Assembly: GCF_027943255.1 (NCBI RefSeq)
Contig: NC_072896.1
Location: forward strand, 117,521,879-117,585,878
Direction: 5' to 3'
Origin: Anastrepha obliqua
Taxonomy: Eukaryota > Arthropoda > Insecta > Diptera > Tephritidae
DNA length: 64,000 nucleotides
Below, piece after piece: positions 44,485-55,385 of the stretch. The notes beneath the pieces were generated by a model. The model worked only from the letters and a program-made list of their open reading frames with translations, searched no databases and was not told the origin of the DNA. Numbering within the stretch: position 1 is the stretch's first letter; each line of letters opens with the position of its first letter. Made by a program: the position numbers and the translations under genes.

Positions 44485-45265
44485 GCTTTTGTTTTTCGCC
44501 TCTTATAATTTCGATATATTCTGCATTCTGAAATGTTTATATTGAAAATATTTTAGACTCCCTCCTACTACTTCTTTCTTCTTAGCGGATAAATGTTTCC
44601 AGCTTCAAGCTTTCTATGTAGTCTACCACGTCTTTGTTCGAAAAACCTATAATTACTGGCAACGCTTCATGGCCGCTCAAAGTGGCCACTTCAAAATGTC
44701 GCGAGCATACACCTATAAACACTCCTAAAAAACCGCCCCACGCCTATGCATAAAGAAACTGCTAAGTACCCACTACCAACTACCAACTTGCAACATGCAA
44801 ATGCAACCGAGCCAGCAACAACAACACAGCTTTATCTTATGTTCATATTTTTGTTGTGATTGTCGATAGTCCAAAAATTGTGCTGGCAGCACAACAGCAG
44901 AAGTTAAGGAAGGCGATTCACTGAAAAAAAATGAAAAAAAAATCGCAAGTAAGTAGGTGGGTTTACGGCCTCCGAAAACAGCTTCTTCAGATGCAAAATT
45001 TCTTACTTTGCAAGAACGAAAGAAGATATTTGCTAGCGGCCGCGTGAACTCTATCATAACATTTTTAGCAATGTTGTTGCAGTGTTGTAATGTGGCAACT
45101 AAAAACTCTAATTTGATTTTATTTTTTATTTATTTTTTCGGTTGCTGCGTTGTGGCAGCAGCAACCATATTTTTTGGGCGCACAAACACACATGCAAATA
45201 TGCATACATGTGCACTTTTGTTCATGTGTATCTCTATGGACATTCTTTTAGAATGCATGCATATA
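44485..45265. other. No gene recognised
   Basis: Overlapping ORFs on both strands at 44773-45283 lack domains. CA/TG-rich low-complexity DNA. Confidence 0.5.
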
Positions 45266-46422
45266 CAGCTGCGGCCAAAATAATAGTAGTGAGAAAGAAG
45301 GAAAAGAAATGGGATATTTTTTTTTTCTAAATTTTTGTTATTTTAAGGAATTATGACTGTTAGCAATGAAATCATGACATAAAACATAGGAAAATAATTC
45401 ATTGCAACTTAATAAAATTAAATTTCTTACGAAATTCTGCAAATACGCAGACAAAAAAATAGTAGTATGATTTTCTTGAATGAAAAAACATTTAAAATAA
45501 ATCTGTCTTTTCATCAGATTTAAAAAAAAAATAATACTTAGGTTACGTTAGGTTATAATGGATACCCAGAAAGTGGGCCCACTTGGACGAAGAATTCAAG
45601 TTCATCCTTTGTGATGCCATTGCCAGGGAAATGAAGTGAAGGAAACCGATAGGACAAAAGGAGCGAGAGGAGAGGGTGGGGAGAAAGGAATTGAGTATTT
45701 GTGGATCACGAAGGATGACTGATTTACAGTGTTAGCTGTTTTATGCTGCTGGTAAAGTTCAACAAATTTTTGTTATCAAGATCTGCTATATCGGCAGGCA
45801 TAGGAAAGAAGTGAGAACCAATATGCTTAAGTCGTAGTCACGCCAGAGCAGGGCAGCTAAATAGAAGGTTCTGAGATGATTCCACCTCATCTTCCATATA
45901 GCTGATGCAAAACGGACTCGAAGCAATTCCAAGTCTCACGGCATGCATACCTCGCGGATAGTGACTCGTGAGAACAAACACAAAGTTTGAGAGCTGAGAT
46001 TTTGTCATTCTCAGAAGATCCCACGTGATTTCCATAGTCACTCTTCTGTTATTATTTGTTGGATGAGCAGCAGCAACTGCCTACTTCACGTCGCATCACA
46101 AATTCTCCATTGGATTGAGGTCAAAAAATGCAGTACTTACTTTTTTGTAAATTTTTGCCACAAATAAATATTTTATATGCAGTTTTTGGCAGCTCACTTC
46201 TAGCACTACTATTATTTTGACTGACTCGTTAGTCAATGCACTTGGGAAAAATGTAATTACGACACCCAGTGCTACGTATACAGTTATAACTGATTTTTTT
46301 TTATAGAGCTCTGTCTATGCAACAGATCTTAAGGAAAATACAGCACAAAGAAGAAAACGAGGCAAAATAAAAATATTAAACCATGTGCGGTACTAGCACT
46401 ACTATTATTTTGACCGTAACTG
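45266..46422 (-). mobile_element. Tc1-like element with IR/DR-type ends, interrupted by a LINE
   Basis: Ends after TA: CAGCTGCGGCCAAAATAATA on the left and, inverted, CAGTTACGGTCAAAATAATA on the right (46422, TA at 46423-46424). The AAAATAATAGTAGTG motif recurs inside each end, near 45453 and near 46200, giving two direct repeats per arm as in Minos or Sleeping Beauty type elements. Of the transposase only LNPMENL, holding the third catalytic Glu, is left (antisense, near 46115-46140). A LINE tail occupies 45540-46060. Confidence 0.82.
45540..46060 (-). pseudogene. 3' end of RNase H-class LINE inside the Tc1-like element
   Basis: Antisense frame 45838-46041 reads LSNFVFVLTSHYPRGMHAVR (from LTGH), then SSPFCISYMEDEVESSQNLL and FSCPALA, the eroded knuckle. 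It continues in another frame as LRLKHIGSHFFPM and ends FTSSIKQL. The last bases (TAACGTAACCTAAG) are the typical LINE terminus, adjoining Tc1 sequence near 45540. Confidence 0.8.
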
Positions 46423-46424
46423 TA

Positions 46425-47469
46425 TGTGCACTACGCTCCTGCTTACTTATGTACTCACTCTTCTTCTTTGTGAGCCTCGTTTGAATACCAAGCACAACCA
46501 CAACTTAGACGCAACATCCCCCGCTCCTCGATTCCGACTGCCATCTCTTACAAGTTGCATCTTCTTAAACTTTTCTTATTGCTGTTTTTCATGATTTCCC
46601 CTCGATTCCTTATTTAATAACACCCAGGGTATGTAAGTATATATACACATGCACACATGCAAACAATCCCCCCGATTCTGCACTGTTTGTTCTCCGCTCT
46701 CGCTTGCATACCTACTAAAATTTTGCAATTTCGCCAAAAGCGTTCGTGAAATTCTTTTTGATTTGTGGTTGTTGATAAAAGAAGTAACAACAGCAGCTGC
46801 AACAGAATAATGATTATAACAACAATAACAGCAACGAAATGTAAGCAATATGAAGACAATAGAAATTCTTGTTCTGCGGTTGCAACAATTTTGGGAATAT
46901 TATTTATGCACTGTAAATTTCGCTAGACTTTATTTTGGGATTATAGGGAAATAAAAAGTAAACACATGAAGGAAGAATTTTGCTCCAAATACTGACATTA
47001 CTTCATTTTGATTCCCCAATGAATTTGACTGAGCCTAAGCACAGATAATCCATTGTTCTATAGATTTATTACGAGCCGATTTGGTCCCTAGAAATACCCA
47101 CTAAAACACCATAATAAATAATTTTTATCAGTTCTATCTGCTGTCCAGACTTCTTTAGACTCTCTTTGGAGCTGAAAGGTTCGAACCTAAGATTTCGACA
47201 TCCATGCAGCCTCCAACGACAGCACACAAATCTGCTAAACCTTTCTGGAGCAGCCACAGTGTGAAGATATCAGACATCTTATGACTCTGGAATCTCTAGT
47301 GATTCATTTCCTAAATATGAATTTTAGAGTCTCCCGCCACTCATTTGAGGGTAAACGCTATGCTGATGAGCTTAGACTATGAGCACTGCCTCCACTATCT
47401 TATCAAGTTCAATGTAACTACTACAGAGTCAAGAGCCGTATGCCCGAAAGGTTAGCAGTACCAATTCCG
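46425..47469. other. No gene recognised
   Basis: Non-coding, with CA-type low complexity near 46640. Antisense frame 47069-47257 is open but anonymous. Confidence 0.5.
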
Positions 47470-47710
47470 TATGGTTTCGATTCAAGAACTATATTATAAG
47501 TCTATCAGCGAGCAAAACACAAGTCGTTGTATAGACTTCCCTATGTAGAGGTGAGTTCAATCGAATTCCGTACCTACTCTTTTGTGGATTTCGGGACCGT
47601 CCATGAAGATAAAGGCTCGGAAGATGGAACCCTTCCTGGTAAGTAATAAAGTCGTAAAGGTTTTTCGACTCTATCGTGGATTTTGGAACCGTCCATAAAG
47701 ATAAAGATGC
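47470..47710 (-). repeat. Dispersed repeat, possibly LINE RNase H start, locally duplicated
   Basis: Blocks near 47577 and 47669 share CCGTCCATGAAGATAAAG and CGGAAG, with a third copy near 52632. The antisense reading FIFMDGPEIHKRVGTEF resembles the start of an RNase H domain (TDGSK...VG), suggesting a LINE fragment. The match is short. Confidence 0.4.
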
Positions 47711-47769
47711 GGAAGCGTTCCAATCCTAGCTCGTAAATAACAAAGTCTTAAACATTTTGCACAAGAATA

Positions 47770-48190
47770 TATGTGTAGTTGAACAGACTATGCGTTACTT
47801 ATGCTTAATATATTTGAGCGAAAAATTCTACGCCGAATTCTTGAACCATTGCGGATAGATAACGTCAATTATAGCCTCCGTTAGAACGACGAATGCCTTG
47901 CTGAGCTAAACGACTTCCAAATTGCCGACTACGTCAAGCTTCAACGTCTTAAGTGGGCTGGACATGTTCTGAGAATGGACCCAAACCTAATGGCAAATGA
48001 GATCTAAAATAGTAAGCTGTATGTGCCTTATAAAAGGGGTCGCTCAAGGAAAGCCTGGGTTGCTACAGTTAATGACGACACCAAGACCTTTGGACTGAAA
48101 AACTGGAGTATGTCTGCAAATAAACGAGATCCTAGGTCGAAGTTACTGAAGTAGGGCAAGGTTGAACCCGGATCATCACGCCAACAATAA
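47770..48190 (+). pseudogene. C-terminal end of LINE reverse transcriptase ORF
   Basis: Reads MLNIFERKILRRILEPLRID, DECLAELNDFQIADYVKLQR, LKWAGHVLRMDPNLMANEI, then YKRGRSRKAWVATVNDDTKT and LKNWSMSANKRDPRSKLL. Conserved LINE C-terminus (R..W.GHV.RM, RGR...W..V..D). Two stops interrupt an otherwise continuous frame. Confidence 0.83.
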
Positions 48191-48280
48191 CGATGATAGC
48201 TGGACAGATGTAATTCAACTTAAAGTCCAAACTGTCTATGATCAACAGATCTTTGGGTGGCTATATCTATTTGACAGATC

Positions 48281-48680
48281 TTGTTCAAAGCCTCTCTAGA
48301 GTATAGTCTGATCGCAAAGAGGGCCAAACGTAGTAGCCTACTCATTATCGCAGAGAGTACGGTTGGCTTGCCGCCTATCCATGGTCTTGCACATAAATGT
48401 TATGAGTTCTGTACTTTGATCCCATTTCTTTCTGAACATTTTCTGGTAGAGAGTGGACCGAATGTCAAGGCCACAAAAACCGAATTAGCGAATAAAATAC
48501 AACAAATAACAAACAAAAAATATAAAATAAATAAAAAACCAATACAAAATACTTGTTTTCAAGGTGCTCTCACAGAATGTAAGGGGGTTACCGAGGTAGA
48601 ATACTTCGGAATTATTTTATATCGCAAACTTGAAGACAGCACAATTGATCCCTACTCGTGTCTACTCTGAAAGTCTTACG
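48281..48680 (+). pseudogene. Open frame with possible LINE thumb motif
   Basis: 129-codon frame without known domain except VTEVEYFGIILYRKLEDST near its end, similar to the LINE thumb (VKYLG..LD.KL). The remainder looks unrelated. Low confidence. Confidence 0.3.
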
Positions 48681-48689
48681 TACTTAGAT

Positions 48690-49930
48690 GGCAACTACAT
48701 TTGATCGTCGGTCTTAGCCGCTACCAAACTATTGCGCCAATCGCGTCTGCATTGTGTGCGTTGGCAGCAGTTAAAAACATCGGTCAGTTCGGTGTCGACT
48801 TGGTCTTTCCAATGTAGATGAGGACGTCTGTTTTTGCGAGTTCCACCAGTACATCTCGAAAAGAACATCTTCTTTGCTGGAGTGTTATTGTTCATTCACT
48901 CAACGTGGCCCAGCCAGCGCAGCCGCTTCGTCAATGTCCAGGGCTCAGCGTCATATAGTAAGACCGGGAGGATGAGTGATTGATGGAGCCGTTTTTTTTC
49001 GTGCATCGAGAGGGTGCTCTGCTTTGCAATTGCCTACCCAGCACAAAGTAGCGCCTGTTGGCAAGTGTTGTTATCCGTTAGAACTCTTGGCTAACGTTAT
49101 TGTTGGTATTAATGATGGATCCTAAGTAGACAAAGTCCTTGACTACGTTGAACTCGTAATTATCAATCGCAACTTGCTGTCCAATACGCGTAGATTTTTT
49201 GGTTGTTGACACAAGGTTCTCTGTCTTGTCCTCGTTTACCACAAGACCTACTCGACGGGATTCATTTTCAAGGCTGGAGAAAGTTGCACTGACTGTCCGC
49301 TGACTAATGCCAATAATGTCGATATCATCAGCGTAAATGGGCATCATGACACTTTTTATAGAAAATAGAGCCGAAGATATCAAATTGAAAAAATCGCCTT
49401 ATCTAAAACTCCGATTCGTTTTAAAAGGTTGCGAAGGACGGATGAGCTTTGCGGGAATGGCAACTTCAAACATGGCGACATACAGGGGATCCCTAACACA
49501 TTGGCCCAATCAGTTTGTTGACGAGGGGTTTCAGCCTTTCACAAAGTACGCTTGTTAGGACCTTTTGTGCGATACTGAGAAGTTTTATGTCACGAAAGTT
49601 GGCACCTTTTGTATTGGACATAGATCGCTGAGATGCCAGTCTCTGGACATGCTTTCATCCCACCATATTTTGCCTATGAGTATTTGCATGCTTTTCGTTA
49701 GCTCACTATCTCCGGCGTTGAATAACTCTGCCGGAAGGCCATCCGCACTCGCAGCTTTGTTGTTCTTAAGCCGGGCAAGCTGCCATAAAATCTCTACTGT
49801 GCCAGGGTAGTTCAGTTCACTCTTCAAAGTGGCAATCGAATGTAGAGCTATTCCAGCATAGACTAAATTCCTAATCAATCTATAAGTATACGGCCTTCCA
49901 TTCCTTTCTACAATAGTTGGCATCATTACC
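48690..49930 (-). pseudogene. LINE reverse transcriptase, fingers to C-terminus
   Basis: Antisense. The fingers carry LARLKNNKAASADGLPAELF (49585-49926). The palm has MPIYADDIDIIGISQRTVSA with YADD intact, then GLVVNEDKTENLVST and NVVKDFVYLGSIINTNNNVS (49078-49383). The C-terminus reads RPHLHWKDQVDTEL and LVAAKTDDQM (48695-48895). The segment between fingers and palm, including the (R/Q)GG box, is deleted, and frames change. No RNase H. Confidence 0.87.
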
Positions 49931-50143
49931 GGGTACGCCCTGATGGGAACACATGGGAAACGTATAGAGATTCCCTTTAATGACTTCTGTCGCTGCTGCG
50001 GAAACGAGAAGAAGGTGAAGAGTGTTGAACACTTTCTCTGTCACTATCCAGTTCTTGCCAGAACGCGAAATCTCTGTCTTTATTCTTACTTCTTTGTATG
50101 TCTGACAGACTTGGAATCTTCAGACATCCACATTATTTTAACA
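49931..50143 (+). pseudogene. RNase H-class LINE C-terminus, left part, split by a Helitron
   Basis: Reads GTHGKRIEIPFNDFCRCCGN, VKSVEHFLCHYPVLARTRNL (knuckle Cys-Cys-His-Cys kept), then SSDIHIILT. The frame breaks at the Helitron end (50144) and continues as FIRETKWF after 51774. Confidence 0.85.
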
Positions 50144-51774
50144 CTAGCAAACCCGGCCCCCTTCGCTGGGCACACTAAAATAGAATAGATATGGTTTAGA
50201 ACAGAAAATATATGATTTTCATATTATTTATTTCTTTATTCTTTATTCAAGCGCTTTGGCATAAACAATATTTTTTGTTTTTCTATTTGTTTTTGAGTAA
50301 ATATAAAATATAAATTGAAAATCAGGAAAAAAGAAGATTGTTTTTAAATTTCAAATCAACGCATATGAATAAACAATCGTCTTTTTTCCTGATCATCCAT
50401 GAATTTTTCGTTTCAATTTATATGTTTTATTAAGCATTGGAGCTTTTTTAACCATTATCCATTTATATTTTTCAAAAAAAAAACGAAAAAAATTTTTTTT
50501 CCCACGAACACATAATTTCATTCGGATTTCACATTAAATTCTCAAATTTCGTAAGAAATTATTCACTGTTCCAAAATCCACTCCAATAAAATTCACAAAC
50601 AATTTTTACATGTTGCACTTACGTTTTTTCCTTATGGCATCCAAATCAGAAAGAAATATTGACACATTGTAACTCACACTGTCAATTTGACAGTTCAGTT
50701 CCGCCCCAAGCGTTAAAAAAGTAAGCGACATTATGGCTGGTTCAAAAGAACGCTGTACCCGTTGCCAGTGCTCCGAATTACAACCAAACTTTACGAAACC
50801 CATTTTCAATACTTACTTAACAATGTGCGTAAGTTTGGTTTAATTTGGTGCAAAGACACGGCGGGTCCACGTTTTGGCATATATTTCGAGACCCTAGTCA
50901 TCAATAGGTATGAAAATTACCCCGTATTAAAGCACTTATCAACAGCTTTCATTTAATACCCATTCTACATACACAACCAAAAGTTACCCGGGTCCACGTT
51001 TTGACCTATATCTCGAGACCCCAGTCACGGAGCGGCATGAAAAATACTCTGTACTAAAGCATTCACCAACAGCTTTCATTTGATACCCATATTGTACATA
51101 CACGTCCGAAGGTTACCCGGGTCCACGTTTTGACCTATATCTCGAGACCCTATCTACCAATAGGTATTCAAACTATACGGAAATCATCTTCAATACCTAC
51201 TTAACAATGTGTGTAAGTTTGGTTTAATTCGGTTCAAAGACACGGCGGGTCCAAGTTTTGGCATATATTTCGAGACCCTAGTCATCAATAGGTATGAAAA
51301 TTACCCCGTATTAAAGCACTTATCAACAGCTTTCATTTGATACCCGGGTCCACGTTTTGACCTATATCTCGAGACCCCAGTCACGGAGAGGCATGAAAAA
51401 TACTCTGTACTAAAGCATTCACCAACAGCTTCAATTTGATATCCATATTGTACAAACACATTCTAGGGTCCACGTTTTGGTCTCTATCTCGGGACCCTAG
51501 TCACGAAGCGGCATGAAAAATACTCTGGACTAAAGCATTCACCAACAGCTTCCATTTGATACCCATATTGTACATACACATCCGAAGGTTACCCGGGTCC
51601 ACATTTTGACCTATATCTCGAGCCCTATTTCCAAAATAAAATATAATCCATGTTACTCGTGGATGATGTAGCTTTCGAATGGTGAAAGAATTTTTAAAAT
51701 CGATCCAGTAGTTTTTGAGCCTATTCATTACAACCAAACAAACAAAGTTTTCCTCTTTATAATATTAGTGCAGA
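50144..51774 (-). mobile_element. Non-autonomous Helitron, 1.6 kb, inserted in a LINE
   Basis: On the minus strand it starts TCTGCACTAATATTATAAAG after A (51775) and ends GCGAAGGGGGCCGGGTTTG then CTAG with T following (50143). Same family as 33524-36747, carrying the same type of minisatellite (about 50810-51640). It lacks the foldback insertion, so the site near 50400 is intact. It also has about 165 bp near 50640-50805 that the other copy lacks. Confidence 0.88.
50640..50808 (-). other. Helitron segment unique to this copy, with palindrome and splice-donor-like site
   Basis: Lies between the minisatellite and the shared 3' half, absent from the other copy. It contains a 17-base palindrome ACTGTCAATTTGACAGT (50678-50694). 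A minus-strand ATG (50638-50640) shortly before AAAAAACGTAAGTG, in which GTAAGT matches a splice donor, lies at the boundary. It may be the remnant of the autonomous element's promoter and first exon, or captured host sequence. Confidence 0.35.
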
Positions 51775-51930
51775 TTTATACGAGAAACGAAGTGGTTTCA
51801 CCATATTGGGAATTAGAGAGGGACCATGAGACCAAATTAATGGTATCACAATGAACCTCGGAGCCTAAGTGGACCGCCTCTGCGCTCATTTGAAGAGTGT
51901 GAACTATGGGAAATTAACCTAACCCAAGCT
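51775..51930 (+). pseudogene. RNase H-class LINE C-terminus, right part, and 3' UTR
   Basis: Continues the 49931 frame as FIRETKWFHHIGN then stop. The 3' UTR (GGTATCACAATGAACC, TTAACCTAACC) matches the 6690-7045 LINE. Confidence 0.82.
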
Positions 51931-51933
51931 TAC

Positions 51934-52200
51934 GGCAGCCGTCATAGCCGAATGGTGTGTGCGGGACTACCATTCGGGATTCACAGAGAGAACGTGGGTT
52001 CGTATCTCGGTAAAACACCAAAATTAAGAAAAACATTTTTCTAATAGCGATCGCCCCACGGCAGGCAATAGCAAACCTCCGAGTTTATTTCTGTCATGAA
52101 AAAGCTCCTCATAAAAAAAATATCTGCCGTTCGGAGTCGGCTTGAAACTGTAGGTCCAAACACCCAGAAAGGGTGCTGCTATATATATTATATACATATA
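51934..52200 (+). repeat. tRNA-derived SINE, copy 5, with intact A and B boxes
   Basis: Best preserved head: A box TAGCCGAATGG at 51945-51955, B box GGTTCGTATCT at 51997-52007. The body shares GCCCCACGGCAGGC and TCTGCCGTTCGGAGT. The tail ends in TATATATTATATACATATA. It sits just behind a LINE 3' end. Confidence 0.88.
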
Positions 52201-52232
52201 ATTGGCGCGTACACCCTTTCGGGGTGTTTAAG
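52201..52232 (-). repeat. SINE tail fragment, opposite orientation
   Basis: ATTGGCGCGTACACCCTTTC then GGGGTGTTT is the tail of a sixth SINE copy, joined tail-to-tail with copy 5 through the shared TA run. Confidence 0.75.
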
Positions 52233-52704
52233 CCTTTACGAAATGCGTTGTCTCTTGCACGAATTATTTAAGCGAACGCAACACCTCACACGACCCAACC
52301 AAAAAGTCACTGAGGAAATACCAGGGCAGTGATTGGTGTTACCGTTTAAAACACCTACTCAGAAAAGTACCGGTTGCAAGCATACGGCCTTAGCTTTTAG
52401 CCTTTCTCGTCCGGAACAATTTTTTTTTTTGTTAACCACCGTAGACGTATAGTTTTATAAAGTTAGTGAGACTTATAGAAAACTTGCGAGTCTTAACATT
52501 ACCTCTATGGCAGAAACATCAAGAGGCATTGAACTAATATACATGTATATTACAAGTCTGTCAACAGAGGCAGAGGCAGGTAAATGTATAGACCTCTCGA
52601 TGTACGGTTGCATTTAATTGATTTCCGCACCGACTCTATTGTGATTTCGGAACCAACCATGAAGATAAAGGTTCGGAAGCGTTCGTCTCATTCGTGATAC
52701 ATTT
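52233..52704. other. No gene; contains third copy of the 47.6 kb dispersed repeat
   Basis: AACCATGAAGATAAAG and TTCGGAAGCGTTC at about 52655-52690 match the repeat at 47577 and 47669. Otherwise nothing recognised. Confidence 0.5.
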
Positions 52705-53170
52705 TTTTGTGCTTATTCACTCCGATCGGGAGCATAGGCCCCTGACAAGACTCTTCCATCATACATGGTTCTGTGCTGTTGTTTTCGTACCGTCCCATGA
52801 GATGTCGGCATCTGCTAGCTCGCGCAACATCGACCTTCTCCAAGTATTATTTGGCCTACCGCGACATTTGCTCCCTTGCGGGTTCCAGTCCCGTGCCATT
52901 CTCGTGATGCTATATCGTGGTATTTTATGTGTGTGACCTATCCATCGCCACTTCCTGCGTTTGATTTGACATAAGATGTGCTCCTCGTTCGTTGATGTCC
53001 ACAACGCGTCGTTGTTGATGGTGTTCTGCCAGAATATTTTACTGATAATGCGAAGGATTTTTTTGATGAAAGATTGCAGCCTCTCCGTCGTGATGTTAGA
53101 GACCAGCCATGTTTCACCCCCTCTATGACAGAAACGCCAAGAGCCATTAAGAGGACACTCTCCATAATCA
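52705..53170 (-). pseudogene. C-terminal end of LINE reverse transcriptase ORF
   Basis: Antisense frames read ISKIFWQNTINNDALWTSTN, then KRRKWRWIGHTHKIP, RDWNPQGSKCRGRPNNTWRR and LADADISWDGTKTTAQN. It is the same LINE family and protein region as 11230-11640, with a better preserved frame (52759-53004). Confidence 0.83.
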
Positions 53171-55244
53171 ATTTTCTTCCAAATAGCTAATAATCTTTAG
53201 CAAATAATTAACAAAGACAGGCGTCGGCGAATAACAAAACAATCTAAACAACATAAAAACTTAACTACAAATACATACATACATGCACACATACATACAT
53301 TTATTTGTACATACGCACATCGAAATAGTTGCAAATGGCATTGCTGAAGAATAGAGAAGCATAGGGAATAGCAAATGAATAAAGAAGAAATCATTGCAAT
53401 TAACGACATGGCGAACAATGTAAATTTAACGCGGGACATTAATTGAAACATTAAACGGTACATTTTATTGCTTAATTTACATGGAAATTAACTAAAACAT
53501 GCTGACACAGCAACGCCAGCAACACTGGCAAGGCAACAAGGATCACAAATATATACAAATACAACAAGCAATAACAAAACAACAAAAGCAATCAAATTAC
53601 AATGCAAAATAGCAACGAAAAACATCATAGACACAGGACAGCAAAAATCACAGAAAGCGGAATGCGACCCTAAAATACTTGTAAAGTCAAAGTGCCGTCG
53701 CTGGTAGAAGAGTCAAGCTGTCGCAAGAAGCGCGGACGCGGACGCGTTTGCGGAATTTCGGACGGGATAGCTGTGTAAATGAATCGAAATGAAAATAAAA
53801 TATGCGCTGCTACATAAGTACATAAGTACTCACTTATAAGTAGATATGTAATGTTTAGGACATTTTAATTCTCGATTTCACACCGTAACTGACTGACACT
53901 TCGCCTTTGACGCCGACGCTGACGCGGCATGCCATCGTTCGTGAGTTCACATTGTGATATTCTTTTGTGGCCCGCGCGCGTCCTAGATTGGGATACCATG
54001 ACCGATACGCTTGGGTTTGTTTCGAAAATTGTCGACATTTGGCAGCAGTTTTTTTTGCTTTACAATTATTTGGCAGTCTCTCTCTCTCTCCTCCCATTTA
54101 GCTTCCATGTTGTCCTTTTTTCGAGCTGCCAAATTTTGCTTTATGAACTTTTTCTCTAAATTTTTCGGTTTGTCTATTTTTTCGTTTGCATTTTTTACAT
54201 TTCCTGTCTGCACTTTTTGTGTGTAAATTTTCAGTTTTTCGTCGCACTTTTTCGCCCCTCCACCTTTATTTAATTTCCCTTTATTCGATTTCCCACCCAT
54301 TTTATGGCGTTAAGGCTCATTAGATTTGCGAAATGTTTTGACACTGTGACGGCATTCTTGACGTTAATGTTATTGCATTAGCGGCTTTACTTTGGGCCAA
54401 CCGGCCAACTGGGTAGCAGAGGTTGCGCTTGGCCTGCAGCAGTCATTTTTTCGGCTTTCTCAGTTTTATTATTTTATTTTAATTTCTTCCATTGGTTTCT
54501 TTTTCGTTTTGTTTTTTGTTTTTGTTATACAATTAGATTAATAAATGCCATTAAATCGCAAGTGTTTATTTTTATTATGCGCAGTGCTCCCATTTGTGAC
54601 TCTCTCCTGGTTACGAAATGACCTCCAATTCAGCAGAGTATTTTTATTACAGCAAATTGATGCACAGAAATAATTTAGCGCCACATTAAGCACAAATTAT
54701 TGTCATTATAATACAGAATAGTGTCTGTTTTGTTCCAAATTTTGGTAGCAAATTACTTATGAAACAGAAAAAAATTACTTCAGGTATGACTGGAATCAAT
54801 AGAACCAAAAACATGGCATTCAAAGGAAGACAAATCTAACTGGATGTAGTCAAAGGGGGAGTAGGAGGTGATTAGAGGCCATATGCTGGAGAAGTGAGAA
54901 GCCATTTTTTTGTCGTTCCAGATTTACTGTCCCTACTGGATAGATTTTTTCAAAAAAACAAAAAGAAATACCACATTTTCCACACTTTAACCTTTTAAGT
55001 ACGCAATTTTTAAGGAGTTGATCTAATAATGGAAAAAACAATTTTTTTTTATAATCTTTGCAGCGGCCTAACCTCTTAAGTTTTACAGCTAAGGTTAATT
55101 TGGCTGATCTGAAAATATCTAATGTGACCTTCAAGTACTGGCCTCCAGCATTAAAAAATGTTTGAAGTATATAAAAGAAGGTTTTAAATGCATTTTTAAA
55201 CGTATTTCAGAAAATTGCTGATAATTGAAAGCACCCATATTGAC
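53171..55244. other. No confident gene; one anonymous antisense ORF
   Basis: The minus-strand frame 53983-54300 (105 codons, MGGKSNKGKLNKGGGAKKCD start, very Lys/Asn-rich) has a good start context but no domain, and its composition is what AT-rich DNA would give. Frame 54850-55134 has CGKCG but no recognisable fold. Microsatellite ACATACATACATGCACACAT near 53272. Confidence 0.45.
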
Positions 55245-55385
55245 AAAAGACATTTCCGTTCCCACGACGGTCGGCTCTACGTTTCCGGAGCGACCCGGAT
55301 TTATATCCGGCCAAGAACTGTCACTTCAGCAGCATTCCTCGTATATGTACGGGAAACGTTTATGCTGCTAAAACAACAACAAAAG
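55245..55385 (+). repeat. LINE 3' UTR with (CAA)n tail
   Basis: Contains GACCCGGATTTATATCCGGC, GTCACTTCAGCAGCATTCC and GGGAAACGTTTATGCTGCT, then AAAACAACAACAAAAG. ATCCGG palindromes and a CAA tail are typical of LINE 3' ends in tephritid flies, from general familiarity. No coding part remains. Confidence 0.6.

Noticed and set aside
53983..54300. Minus-strand 105-codon Lys/Asn-rich ORF with good start context
   Set aside because: No domain, composition explained by AT-rich DNA, and the opposite strand has ORFs of similar length over the same bases.
54850..55134. Minus-strand ORF with a CGKCG zinc-ribbon-like motif
   Set aside because: Only one pair of cysteines in suitable spacing and no second half; not enough for a zinc ribbon.
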